Assembly (NCBI GenBank): GCA_015661935.1
Contig: DQVD01000287.1
Coordinates: 1-6,908, forward strand
DNA length: 6,908 nt
Direction of reading: 5' to 3'
Source of the DNA: Desulfocapsa sulfexigens
GTDB taxonomy: Bacteria > Desulfobacterota > Desulfobulbia > Desulfobulbales > Desulfocapsaceae
Shown: positions 1 to 6,673 of the stretch, piece after piece
How the letters are laid out: every line of letters begins with the position of its first letter
Numbering within the stretch: the first letter of the stretch is position 1
Translations under genes and position numbers: made by a program
The notes under the pieces: model-generated
Told to the model about the DNA's origin: nothing
Database searches by the model: none
The model's input: the letters and a program-made list of their open reading frames with translations, nothing else

Positions 1-719
1 GGCACGAATTTTGTGACTGGTATCTTGAATGGATCAAGTCGGATCTATTCAGCAAAGATGAGCTGTTACGTGATCAGGCACGAGGAGTGCTACTCCACGT
101 ACAGGAAACCATTCTCAAACTTATCCACCCCATAACGCCCTTTGTTTCTGAAGAAATATGGAGTGTGCTTCCAGGCGATCGTGCCATGCTTGTGACCAGT
201 GACTATCCCGTTGTCCAGGATTGGCAGGATGAGGCCATTGAGAGCCAGGTAGAACTCCTTATGGGGGTTATCACTGGTATTCGTAACATTAGATCTGAAG
301 CTGATGTGCACCCTTCCGTAAAGATCGACGCCTTTATACTTTGTGGCGATACTGAAAAAAACAAATTGCTTGAGACCTTCTCTGCTCCCATATCGTCAAT
401 GACACGGCTGGAATCTCTAACTGTGGCAGCAGAAGGGGATAAGCCCGACGATGCTGCCACCTATATCTATCAGGATATCGAGATGTATGTACCATTAAAA
501 GGGTTGATTGATGTGGAGAAAGAGCGGGAGAAACTGGAACGTGAACGAAACAAGATAGAAAAGTCTCTCAAACAGATTAATGGCAAGCTTGGAAACGAAA
601 AATTCCTGGCCAATGCACCAGCTGATATTGTTGAGAAGGAAAAAGGCAAACAGGCAGAGCTTGAAGCAAAACTTGCCAAAGTGGCTGTTGCTGAAAAGAG
701 GCTTGCAGAAATTGGATAG
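1..719 (+). CDS. valS: valyl-tRNA synthetase, C-terminal part (5' end outside window)
   Basis: This is the last 238 codons of a class I valyl-tRNA synthetase, read in frame from base 3 to the TAG at 717-719. The enzyme charges tRNA-Val with valine in the cytoplasm. The visible part begins in the helical anticodon-binding domain with HEFCDWYLEWIK, a well-conserved ValRS signature. It continues through LIHPITPFVSEEIW, then an alpha/beta stretch, and ends in the charged Lys/Glu-rich coiled coil (about bases 500-716; EKEREKLERERNKIEK, then NEKFLANAPADIVEKEK). That C-terminal arm is diagnostic of bacterial ValRS and is known to contact tRNA. The catalytic domain (HIGH, KMSKS) and editing domain lie upstream of the window. 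The internal GTG at 87 is not a real start, because the conserved frame is open to the window edge. The stop overlaps the nadC start, which suggests co-transcription and translational coupling. Confidence 0.96.
   Translation, partial: HEFCDWYLEWIKSDLFSKDELLRDQARGVLLHVQETILKLIHPITPFVSEEIWSVLPGDRAMLVTSDYPVVQDWQDEAIESQVELLMGVITGIRNIRSEADVHPSVKIDAFILCGDTEKNKLLETFSAPISSMTRLESLTVAAEGDKPDDAATYIYQDIEMYVPLKGLIDVEKEREKLERERNKIEKSLKQINGKLGNEKFLANAPADIVEKEKGKQAELEAKLAKVAVAEKRLAEIG
696..701 (+). promoter_or_regulatory. Shine-Dalgarno AAGAGG for nadC, inside the valS 3' end
   Basis: AAGAGG lies 10 nt before the TTG at 712. An alternative in-frame TTG at 703 would be only 1 nt from this box, so the site favours 712 as the nadC start. 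Ribosomes finishing valS (stop 717-719) would be positioned for coupled re-initiation. Confidence 0.5.
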
Positions 720-1548
720 TGCAGTTCTGCAAAGCCAGCTCCGTTCTTTTCTACGGGAAGATATTGGAAATGGAGATCTGAGCAGTGAAGCTCTATTTAG
801 TAAATTTGAAAAGGGTGGAGCAGATCTTATAGCAAGAGAATCGTTTGTGGTTGCAGGGGCGATGGCTGTCGCGGCTCAGGTGTTTTATCTGCAAAATGCT
901 GATATTGAATGCACAAATGGAGTGGCTGATGGTCATACGGTATCAAAAGGAGATTGTCTTCTTACCGTGAGCGGGCCGGTGGTTGATCTGTTAAAGGCTG
1001 AACGGGTGGCCTTGAATCTTTTACAGCGCCTATCCGGGATAGCAAGTGTTACAGCAAGTTTTGTTGAAAAAACGAAGCCTTATAGGGTTCGTATAGCCGA
1101 TACCCGTAAAACTACTCCGGGCTTACGAATGCTCGAAAAATATGCGGTGCGGGCAGGAGGGGGGTATAATCATCGGTTCAATTTAAGTGATGGTGTACTC
1201 ATTAAAGATAATCATATTGCTGCCTGTGGCTCGATAACAAAGGCCGTTGAACTTTTACGGGAAAAAGTTCCCCATACTATCAAAATCGAAGTGGAGACCG
1301 ATACCTTAGAACAGGTTCGCGAGTCTTTAGATTGTTGCGCCGATATTATCATGCTTGACAATATGGATCTTGAAACAATGAAACAGGCTGTATCCATGAT
1401 TGATGGTAAGGCACTGGTTGAGGCCTCAGGCGGTGTAAATCTTGGTACAGTGGCAGAAATAGCTGCCACTGGAGTGGACATTATCTCAATCGGAGCGCTT
1501 ACTCATTCTGCCCCATCCTGTGATATCGGGATGGATTGGAACAGGTAA
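712..1548 (+). CDS. nadC: nicotinate-nucleotide pyrophosphorylase (carboxylating); quinolinate phosphoribosyltransferase
   Basis: NadC converts quinolinate and PRPP to nicotinate mononucleotide, CO2 and pyrophosphate, the third step of de novo NAD synthesis in the cytoplasm. With a start at TTG 712 the protein is 278 residues, normal for the family. The N-terminal alpha/beta sandwich carries EDIGNGD (16-22), and ERVALNLLQRLSGIAS follows. The barrel domain has TRKTTPG (131-137), GGGYNHRFNLSDGVLIKDNH (149-168), IEVET (192-196), IMLDNM (213-218) and EASGGVN (237-243), ending in GVDIISIGALTHS. The residues expected to bind quinolinate and PRPP (R132, K133, H154, R155, K165) are present. An ATG at 580 in the same frame would add 44 residues that merely overlap the valS coiled coil. 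The next ATG (861) would remove EDIGNGD. A TTG start is therefore the best choice. The start overlaps the valS stop by 8 bp; nadA and nadB are not in the window. Confidence 0.95.
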   Translation: MDSAVLQSQLRSFLREDIGNGDLSSEALFSKFEKGGADLIARESFVVAGAMAVAAQVFYLQNADIECTNGVADGHTVSKGDCLLTVSGPVVDLLKAERVALNLLQRLSGIASVTASFVEKTKPYRVRIADTRKTTPGLRMLEKYAVRAGGGYNHRFNLSDGVLIKDNHIAACGSITKAVELLREKVPHTIKIEVETDTLEQVRESLDCCADIIMLDNMDLETMKQAVSMIDGKALVEASGGVNLGTVAEIAATGVDIISIGALTHSAPSCDIGMDWNR

Positions 1549-1578
1549 GGAACGGGATAGTTATTTCATCCCCGTTCC
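1549..1578 (+). terminator. hairpin directly after nadC, possible terminator
   Basis: GGAACGGG (1549-1556) pairs perfectly with CCCGTTCC (1571-1578) around a 14-nt loop. Two further A/T pairs can form if C1570 is bulged. The hairpin starts on the base after the nadC stop. No U-tract follows (TGATCGAATTT), so it is not a canonical intrinsic terminator. It may act with Rho or protect the 3' end of the valS-nadC message. Confidence 0.45.
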
Positions 1579-1730
1579 TGATCGAATTTATGGTTCTTGC
1601 TGACAACAGCCCTGTATAAAAGAAAAATTCTTGATTCTTTGTGTGAAAAGGTGCAATAATATAAAGATGTAGAATTTGTTTGTCTCTATTGGAGAGAGTT
1701 GATCGTTTAATCCAGCGAAGGTGCTAAAAT

Positions 1731-2519
1731 ATGCGTTGTCCTAAGTGTGGTTATATTTCATTTGATCATATGGAAAGTTGTCTGAAATGTAAGAAAGATA
1801 TTTCAGGAAGTACAGAAGTGGAAGGTACAACCTATCATGCTGCAGCGCCTTTATTTCTACGAGTACCTAAGAAGAATGATGGCGAGCCTGAGACTGATGT
1901 TGTTGAAGAAGAAAGTGATATTTCCTTTGATGGAACCGACGCGTTTAATGAAGATGACTATGAATTTTCCGACCCTGATCTGGATGTTATTGTTGGGGGG
2001 AGTGAAGAAGGAACAATCACTTTTGGTGGTTCCGGCAGTGAAGATTTCATGCTTGAAGCAGATGATGAAAGTGATGAAGAAGGAAGCTTTGAACTTGATC
2101 TGGATGATGGTGACCTGGATTTTTCCGATGAGGAAACAGTTGAAACACCTGCCTTAAGTCTCCCCGATGAGTTGGATGATATCTCAGATCTCGCACCTCC
2201 TGAAGATTTGGATCCAGAAGCCATAAGTACCGTTGGAATAAATCTTTCCATTGATGATGAAGTGAATTTGGATGAGGATCTTGACCTTGATGGTCTCGAT
2301 CTTGATCTTGGCTTGAGTGATACAAAAGATCTTTCAGATGCTGATTTATCCTTGTCACTTGATGATATTGAGTTATCAGCAGGAAACATCACAGCAGAGA
2401 AAAGTGATCTGGATGACATAAATATGGATCTTGACCTTGATGTGTTTGAGGCCCCTCCTGCTTCTTCAAAAGAAAAAACATCGGAAAGTCTTGATGATAT
2501 CTTTCTTTCACTTGATTAA
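1731..2519 (+). CDS. zinc-ribbon protein with long acidic Asp/Leu-rich tail, function unknown
   Basis: The 262-residue product opens with a compact zinc ribbon: CPKC at 3-6 and CLKC at 17-20, giving four Cys ligands. Almost all of the rest is acidic low-complexity sequence rich in Asp, Glu, Leu and Ser, with runs such as DLDLDGLDLDLGL near the middle of the C-terminal half and SLDDIFLSLD at the very end. There is no signal peptide or convincing membrane segment, so a cytoplasmic location is likely. The start is ATG 1731, preceded by GAAGGTG (1717-1723) at 7-nt spacing; the zinc ribbon begins at residue 3, so no other start fits. A 17-base stretch encoding DLDLD occurs identically at 2276-2292 and 2426-2442, exactly 50 codons apart, suggesting internal duplication. 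I do not recognise a function. The zinc ribbon suggests binding to nucleic acid or protein, and the tail could mimic nucleic acid or tether partners, but both are guesses. The gene seems to be its own unit between nadC and tRNA-Phe. Confidence 0.85.
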   Translation: MRCPKCGYISFDHMESCLKCKKDISGSTEVEGTTYHAAAPLFLRVPKKNDGEPETDVVEEESDISFDGTDAFNEDDYEFSDPDLDVIVGGSEEGTITFGGSGSEDFMLEADDESDEEGSFELDLDDGDLDFSDEETVETPALSLPDELDDISDLAPPEDLDPEAISTVGINLSIDDEVNLDEDLDLDGLDLDLGLSDTKDLSDADLSLSLDDIELSAGNITAEKSDLDDINMDLDLDVFEAPPASSKEKTSESLDDIFLSLD

Positions 2520-2607
2520 TAGAAAAATATGAAAACACTTAGGCATGAGGTTTTTGGGATTCCAGAGATTTCTCCTGTTTTATCTTGCTTATGAAAGAAA
2601 AAATCTG

Positions 2608-2636
2608 TTGACACATACAAAAATGTTCAGTAAATA
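2608..2636 (+). promoter_or_regulatory. sigma70-type promoter for tRNA-Phe
   Basis: A perfect -35 TTGACA (2608-2613) is followed after 17 bp by a poor -10 match, TAAATA (2631-2636). Predicted initiation is about 2643, roughly 9 nt before the tRNA 5' end. The strong -35 and its placement right before the tRNA support the call; the -10 is weak. Confidence 0.55.
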
Positions 2637-2651
2637 GCACTGCACATAGGT

Positions 2652-2727
<76 letters not shown>

Positions 2728-2737
2728 CTGTAATTCG

Positions 2738-2776
2738 AATGGGTTAAGTCATTAATTTGGCTTAACCCATTTTTTG
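2738..2776 (+). terminator. intrinsic terminator of tRNA-Phe
   Basis: AATGGGTTAAGTC (2738-2750) pairs with GGCTTAACCCATT (2759-2771), a 13-bp stem with one G-T wobble and an 8-nt loop. A run of six T (2770-2775) follows on the + strand. It starts 11 nt after the tRNA CCA, a textbook Rho-independent terminator. Confidence 0.92.
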
Positions 2777-2819
2777 TTTCAGCCTGGTTTTGCCGAAATC
2801 TGCTAACCGTATGATAATT

Positions 2820-2874
2820 AGTGCCTTACAGAACAATTTTTTGTTTTTTCAAAGAAATTTTCTGATAAGGCACT
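2820..2874. repeat. long near-perfect hairpin between convergent transcription units
   Basis: Outer arms AGTGCCTTA (2820-2828) and TAAGGCACT (2866-2874) are perfect complements. They continue into CAGAA/TTCTG (2829-2833 with 2860-2864), then AATTT/AAATT (2835-2839 with 2855-2859) and TTTG/CAAA, closing on a T-rich loop near 2844-2849. Only single-base bulges interrupt about 23 pairs. It lies 44 nt beyond the stop of the iron-sulfur subunit gene on the - strand. It could end or protect that mRNA, but no U-run follows on the - strand (AATTATCATACGG), so its terminator role is uncertain. It could also be a dispersed palindromic element. Confidence 0.8.
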
Positions 2875-2917
2875 TATCCAGTGAACTGCCTTTCTTCCTG
2901 AACAGGGGCAGATTTAA

Positions 2918-3724
2918 TTATTTTTCATCATTTTCAGGAAGTCCTTTCACAAGCATGGCACCGGCAAGTCCGAGGACTCCGATTTCCTTTGCTTTTCTCA
3001 TGGCTGGTTTCACCATGGAAGCCATCATGGCACGGCGTTTAACGCTGCCCATATCTGCAAGCTTTGGTGTGTAGTCAGCAAAAAGAAGGGCCATATCTTT
3101 CTTCTTTCCAAAATACATGGAGTTAGGTCCGATATGTCCATCTTTTACTTCAAGGCCTTTAGCGCCTTTCTTTACGTACTGTGATACAGCGGATTTGGGA
3201 TCATCAAGATCACCAAAAATACGTGCATCAGTGATACAGGTCAGCACACAGGCAGGTACCAGGCCCTGGTCAACACGCGGTTTACAGTAGCTGCATTTAT
3301 CAGCTTTACCTTCACTGATATCGTCGGCTTGGGCTGGATTAATATAACGAGCACCATAAGGGCAGGCATCAGCACATGCACCGCAACCAAGACAGCGATC
3401 TTTATCTATCTGTACAGTTCCATCAAATGGATCTTTCCAGGTAGCAGTTACTTTCATAGTTTTTGTTTTTCCGGATTTTGCGTCTGTAAAAGTCATGTCA
3501 ACCGCTTCTGCAGGACATTCGTCTACACAGGGTGGTTTGTCGCAGTGATTACAAAGTCCGGGGTAGTAGGTTGCAGTCATTCCATAATCGGTCATGGTTG
3601 GGCCAAGACGTTTGACCCAGTTACGCTGGTAAGGAACCGGAACTTCCCACTCTGCCCGACAGGCAATGGTGCAGGCATGACAGCCGACACAACGTTCCAG
3701 ATCTATGATCATTCCATATTGCAT
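2918..3724 (-). CDS. four-cluster ferredoxin-like electron-transfer subunit of a molybdopterin oxidoreductase (PsrB/DmsB/NrfC type)
   Basis: The 268-residue protein has 16 Cys in the four-motif order of the DMSO reductase family iron-sulfur subunit: CVGCHACTIAC (12-22), CNHCDKPPCVDEC (58-70), CLGCGACADAC (111-121) and CSYC (144-147) with CVLTC (159-163). Each motif is complete, so four [4Fe-4S] clusters are expected, passing electrons to or from the catalytic subunit encoded just upstream. It has no signal peptide; such subunits are normally exported bound to the Tat substrate. About 100 residues follow the last cluster and end in a short hydrophobic stretch, IGVLGLAGAMLV, near residues 247-260, perhaps a contact to a membrane or partner. 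ATG 3724 has AGGAGG (3734-3739) at 9-nt spacing, and the family pattern begins a few residues in. The gap to the catalytic gene is 35 bp. Family membership is sure, the redox partner is not. Confidence 0.93.
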   Translation of the reverse strand: MQYGMIIDLERCVGCHACTIACRAEWEVPVPYQRNWVKRLGPTMTDYGMTATYYPGLCNHCDKPPCVDECPAEAVDMTFTDAKSGKTKTMKVTATWKDPFDGTVQIDKDRCLGCGACADACPYGARYINPAQADDISEGKADKCSYCKPRVDQGLVPACVLTCITDARIFGDLDDPKSAVSQYVKKGAKGLEVKDGHIGPNSMYFGKKKDMALLFADYTPKLADMGSVKRRAMMASMVKPAMRKAKEIGVLGLAGAMLVKGLPENDEK

Positions 3725-3759
3725 TGAATATATCCTCCTGAAAAGGCTTAAAGTTGGGC

Positions 3760-6000
3760 TTAAGCTGGAATATCCAGAACCTTTCCATTTTTGATCAGTT
3801 TAACGAAGTTATTTCTCATTCCGTTACATCCGGTCTCAGGGTCAACAGCAAGCTTTGTAATAAGGCTTGTCTCATCAACACCTGCACCTACACCTGTAGT
3901 CAACAGCGGGTTGGCAGAACCATATCCGTGATACATATAGACACAGTCTTTTCTGATTCCTGCTGTTACCTTAACGGTTGTCGTGGTGGTGGATTCAACA
4001 CCTTCACTGTTTACAAACCCAACAGTATCCCCATCAATGAGCCCGATTTGGGCGGCAACTTCATCGTTTACCCAGACAGGATTGTCCGGCATGGCATTGT
4101 GCAGCCATACATTGTTTTGACTTCTGTTAAAGCTATGAACCGGTGCGCGGCCGTAAATCAGCCTGGCAAAGCCTTTTGGATTATCAGGAACAGTTACATA
4201 GGTAGGGGCACCAGGATACCCTGCGTCTTCAATGTCTTCATTGTAAAGAAGAACTTCAAAGTCTTCGGGAACTCCGTATGGATCCTTACCAGGCATGATA
4301 TGAATACCATCTTCTGCTCTCAGTTGCTCAATGGAGAGGTCTACTGATGCAAGGCTCTTGTCCACCATTTCTTCAATGGTTTTGACAGGGATTTTGTCTC
4401 CATGTCCCATACGTTTGGCAAGTTCGTTACAAATATAAACTTGATCTTTACGCTCAAACATTGGATCTACCAGCGGCATACGAGCAGCAATATACTGTTG
4501 ATGCTCTTGGGAAAGATCCCACTGAGTACCTTTTTTGATGTAATCATAGCGTTCAAGGTAACTGACTTCAGGGAGAAGAATGTCAGCCCATGCAGTAACA
4601 TCTGTCGGCATAACATCAACACACATTACAAAATCCATGGCGTTGAAAAGATCCTTCGTCTTCTGCTGGTTCGGGATGGTCTGCATGGGGTTCTGTCCCC
4701 AGACAACGCAGCTTTTAATCGGATAGGGTTTACCGCTTATGGCACAGTCACGAATAAGCTCAGTGGGGGTTCCTGGAGGACTATAAGGATATATATTTTC
4801 ATCTTCCTGGTGATCGTAGTTTAAGTCATACTTATGACCATGATCTTCTTTTGCCCAGGAAACACCTTTAACTTTTGGCCCTTTGGCAGGAACCCATCCG
4901 CCTTTTACGTAGTAAGCACCAAGAATTCCGGTGAGACAGGCAAGAGCACGCTGACGCTGGAAATCATTTCCGTGCCAGGATACGTAGCGACCCGGATGAA
5001 TGGCTACGTTTGGTGCATTGGCCGCAAGCATTTCAGCAACTTCCTTGATCTGCTTGGCAGGAATATCACATTCCTTGGCAGCTTTTTCAAGGGTCCATTC
5101 TTTAATAGCTTTGGCAAATTCTTCAAAACCATCGGTGTAATCTTCAACAAATTCTTTGTCATATTTGTTGTTTTGCACAAGGTAATTCATGATGGCCAGT
5201 ATATAGGCTGTATCGGTGCCCGGTTTAATCTGAACCCAGATATCAGCCTTAGCAGCAGACGCAGAAAAACGAGGATCGGCAACGATCAGTTTAGCACCGT
5301 TTTGTAAGCCCTGGATATACTGTTTAATATGAGAGATATGAACATTTTCACCAAGATGGTCTCCGATAAAAAAGAGAACCTTAGTGTTCGGCATATCAAT
5401 TTTCTCGCCAGGAGCCTTATTGATTGTGGCAACGTAGGCAGTATCACGGATACCACGACACTGGAAGAAAGATGATTCAGAAACATTGTGAGTTCCTACG
5501 GCACGTTCAAAGTAGTGCATGGGGTACTTGGCTGATGCCCCATGAGGAAAAACACAAATTGCGTGTGCTCCATATTGGTCAACGGTACTTTTCAGCCTAG
5601 AGCCACATTCATCAAGAGCCTCTTTCCAGGAAATACGTTTCCATTTAGGTTCGCCACGTTTTCCAACATTTTTCATAGGGTATTTCAGGCGATCCACATC
5701 GTAAAGCAGTTTCACACCGGCATTCCCACGGGCACAGACTGCAGTGCCGTTGTCAATGGATTTAGGGTTTCCTTCGAGTTTCATCAGGCGACCGTCTCGA
5801 ACCTTGCCAACCAACTGACAACGCCAGAAACACATTTCGCAGATTCCACCCACAACGGTTTTGTCGCCGGCAGTGCCCTTTGCATCGAGCGCTGATTTGG
5901 AGACACCGGTGCTGGCGGAAACAACCTTAGACAGAGGTACCGAGGCTGCTGCCAGGGATGCCGTCTGAAGGAATTTACGCCTTGTTAGGTTGAAAGCCAT
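3760..6000 (-). CDS. Tat-exported molybdopterin oxidoreductase catalytic subunit (polysulfide/thiosulfate/arsenate reductase-like)
   Basis: This is a 746-residue Mo-bisPGD enzyme of the DMSO reductase superfamily. The N-terminus has a twin-arginine signal, TRRKFLQ (6-12), then a hydrophobic Ala-rich stretch to about VVSAS (26-30), so the mature protein should be periplasmic. CEMCFWRC with a distal Cys (C54, C57, C61, C89) binds a [4Fe-4S] cluster. C181 in SSFFQCRGI falls where the Mo ligand sits and is a likely Cys ligand, as in the Psr/Phs/Arr branches; there is no selenocysteine codon. VLFFIGDHLGEN, VWGQNPMQ and WADILLPEVSYLERYD are typical cofactor-domain elements. The C-terminal dinucleotide-binding domain has VHSFNRSQNN, DNPVWVNDEVAAQIGLIDGD and MYHGYGS. 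The length suits PsrA/PhsA better than the longer ArrA or TtrA. Polysulfide, thiosulfate, another sulfur oxyanion or arsenate are all possible, and it could run oxidatively. The start at 6000 is set by the RBS and Tat motif. No membrane anchor gene follows. Confidence 0.93.
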   Translation of the reverse strand: MAFNLTRRKFLQTASLAAASVPLSKVVSASTGVSKSALDAKGTAGDKTVVGGICEMCFWRCQLVGKVRDGRLMKLEGNPKSIDNGTAVCARGNAGVKLLYDVDRLKYPMKNVGKRGEPKWKRISWKEALDECGSRLKSTVDQYGAHAICVFPHGASAKYPMHYFERAVGTHNVSESSFFQCRGIRDTAYVATINKAPGEKIDMPNTKVLFFIGDHLGENVHISHIKQYIQGLQNGAKLIVADPRFSASAAKADIWVQIKPGTDTAYILAIMNYLVQNNKYDKEFVEDYTDGFEEFAKAIKEWTLEKAAKECDIPAKQIKEVAEMLAANAPNVAIHPGRYVSWHGNDFQRQRALACLTGILGAYYVKGGWVPAKGPKVKGVSWAKEDHGHKYDLNYDHQEDENIYPYSPPGTPTELIRDCAISGKPYPIKSCVVWGQNPMQTIPNQQKTKDLFNAMDFVMCVDVMPTDVTAWADILLPEVSYLERYDYIKKGTQWDLSQEHQQYIAARMPLVDPMFERKDQVYICNELAKRMGHGDKIPVKTIEEMVDKSLASVDLSIEQLRAEDGIHIMPGKDPYGVPEDFEVLLYNEDIEDAGYPGAPTYVTVPDNPKGFARLIYGRAPVHSFNRSQNNVWLHNAMPDNPVWVNDEVAAQIGLIDGDTVGFVNSEGVESTTTTTVKVTAGIRKDCVYMYHGYGSANPLLTTGVGAGVDETSLITKLAVDPETGCNGMRNNFVKLIKNGKVLDIPA

Positions 6001-6565
6001 CTTCGTCTTCCTCCTTAGTAAAAAAATCAATTAATTGTACAACCACCCTGTAAAAAGGATGGTGAGCTCCTTCTGTTACCCTGGGGTGAAACTTTTTATA
6101 CCAGGGGCGAAACAGTTTTTTCAGAAATTCCTCTTCTCCGGCAAAATCCTTTTCTTCAGTCAGAAGTGAAAGAAATTCAAGTTCGTGAATTAAATGGTCG
6201 GGCAGATCGGCTTTTTCATCCATCCCAAAGCCTTTTTCCCGATAGAAAGCAAGGGTGTTCCCGGCAAATGTTCCCTGAAATGATTGATCCATATAAACAG
6301 ATCCGTAGGGTGGGGCAACAACGTGGGGGACGCCGTTAATAAAAAGTCTGGTGTATTCTACCTGCAGATCTTCAATTGCATCCTGGGCATTATCAATCTC
6401 TTTTTTGATTGAGACGCCATCTTCAACACCACCCAAGGTTCCTAGTAAATTGTATAAGACATTAAAGAAGTCTTCAGTCATCCACTCAGCATCAGGATAT
6501 TGCATACACTGTGAAAGAAATCGGTAGATCCTGGCTATATCTTCGGAAGGTTCAGTTGCAGACAT
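5975..6565 (-). CDS. TorD/DmsD/NarJ-family molybdoenzyme chaperone
   Basis: The 196-residue, mostly helical cytoplasmic protein belongs to the redox-enzyme maturation chaperones. They bind the Tat signal and apo form of a partner molybdoenzyme until the cofactor is inserted, then release it for export. Visible family marks are IARIYRFLS (10-18), EYTRLFI (70-76), the Pro-rich APPYGSVYMD (84-93) and LPDHLIHELEFLSLL (121-135), which matches the conserved PDHxxxELEF core. PW (154-155) and a C-terminal helix (FYRVVVQLIDFF) follow. The length is normal for the family. The gene is first in the operon and its end overlaps the catalytic subunit gene by 26 bp, so that subunit is its obvious client. ATG 6565 is chosen because the conserved region starts by residue 10; the next Met is residue 21. 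No Shine-Dalgarno precedes it, and the promoter -10 ends 7 nt upstream, so translation may be leaderless. Which subfamily it belongs to is open. Confidence 0.92.
   Translation of the reverse strand: MSATEPSEDIARIYRFLSQCMQYPDAEWMTEDFFNVLYNLLGTLGGVEDGVSIKKEIDNAQDAIEDLQVEYTRLFINGVPHVVAPPYGSVYMDQSFQGTFAGNTLAFYREKGFGMDEKADLPDHLIHELEFLSLLTEEKDFAGEEEFLKKLFRPWYKKFHPRVTEGAHHPFYRVVVQLIDFFTKEEDEDGFQPNKA
6010..6016 (-). promoter_or_regulatory. Shine-Dalgarno AAGGAGG deciding the start of the catalytic subunit
   Basis: On the - strand AAGGAGG stands 9 nt before ATG 6000. An in-frame ATG at 6030 would add ten residues (MIFLLRRKTK) and put this strong RBS inside the coding region, so 6000 is preferred. The site lies within the end of the chaperone gene. 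Confidence 0.85.
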
Positions 6566-6572
6566 GAGTTGT

Positions 6573-6602
6573 ATTGTAGGCGAGGTAATGGAAATATGTC
6601 AA
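6573..6602 (-). promoter_or_regulatory. proximal sigma70-type promoter of the chaperone-oxidoreductase operon
   Basis: Read on the - strand: perfect -35 TTGACA (6602-6597), 18-bp spacer, -10 TACAAT (6578-6573, five of six matches). Only 7 nt (ACAACTC) separate the -10 from ATG 6565, so the predicted start of transcription is at or within a few bases of the A of the ATG. Confidence 0.7.
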
Positions 6603-6647
6603 TACCTGTATTTTTTTTATTGTTACGGACATAAAAAATAAGCATCG

Positions 6648-6661
6648 TTGAGAATTATCAC
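6648..6661. promoter_or_regulatory. CRP/FNR-family-like palindromic operator
   Basis: TTGAG-AATT-ATCAC matches the FNR box TTGAT-N4-ATCAA at 8 of 10 defined positions. The register GTTGA-N6-TCACA matches the CRP consensus at 8 of 10. The centre is about 88 bp upstream of the predicted proximal start, near a class I activator position, and just downstream of the distal promoter start. Control by an FNR- or HcpR-like regulator would suit an anaerobic respiratory operon, but this is inference from one site. Confidence 0.35.
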
Positions 6662-6673
6662 AAAGTGGTGGGT

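Noticed and set aside
580..711. 44-residue N-terminal extension of nadC from ATG 580
   Set aside because: It lies wholly within the valS coiled-coil coding region, has no NadC-like sequence, and would make the protein too long for the family; TTG 712 fits the conserved start.
1631..1665. Promoter for the zinc-ribbon gene (TTGATT with TAATAT or TATAAA)
   Set aside because: Spacers are 20 or 23 bp and the matches are partial, so no promoter can be chosen with confidence although one is expected in this gap.
1837..2419. Several overlapping open frames on both strands over the acidic protein gene
   Set aside because: They are shadows created by the repetitive GAT/GAA/CTT codons of the acidic tail; their Ser/Arg- or His/Gln-rich products show no family features.
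3754..5895. Long + strand open frames antisense to the catalytic subunit gene
   Set aside because: The - strand frame carries all diagnostic molybdoenzyme motifs; the antisense products show no recognisable domain and no suitable start context.
6001..6030. Upstream ATG (6030) for the catalytic subunit, adding ten residues
   Set aside because: The strong AAGGAGG at 6010-6016 would be inside the coding region, while it is ideally placed for ATG 6000, which gives a normal Tat signal.
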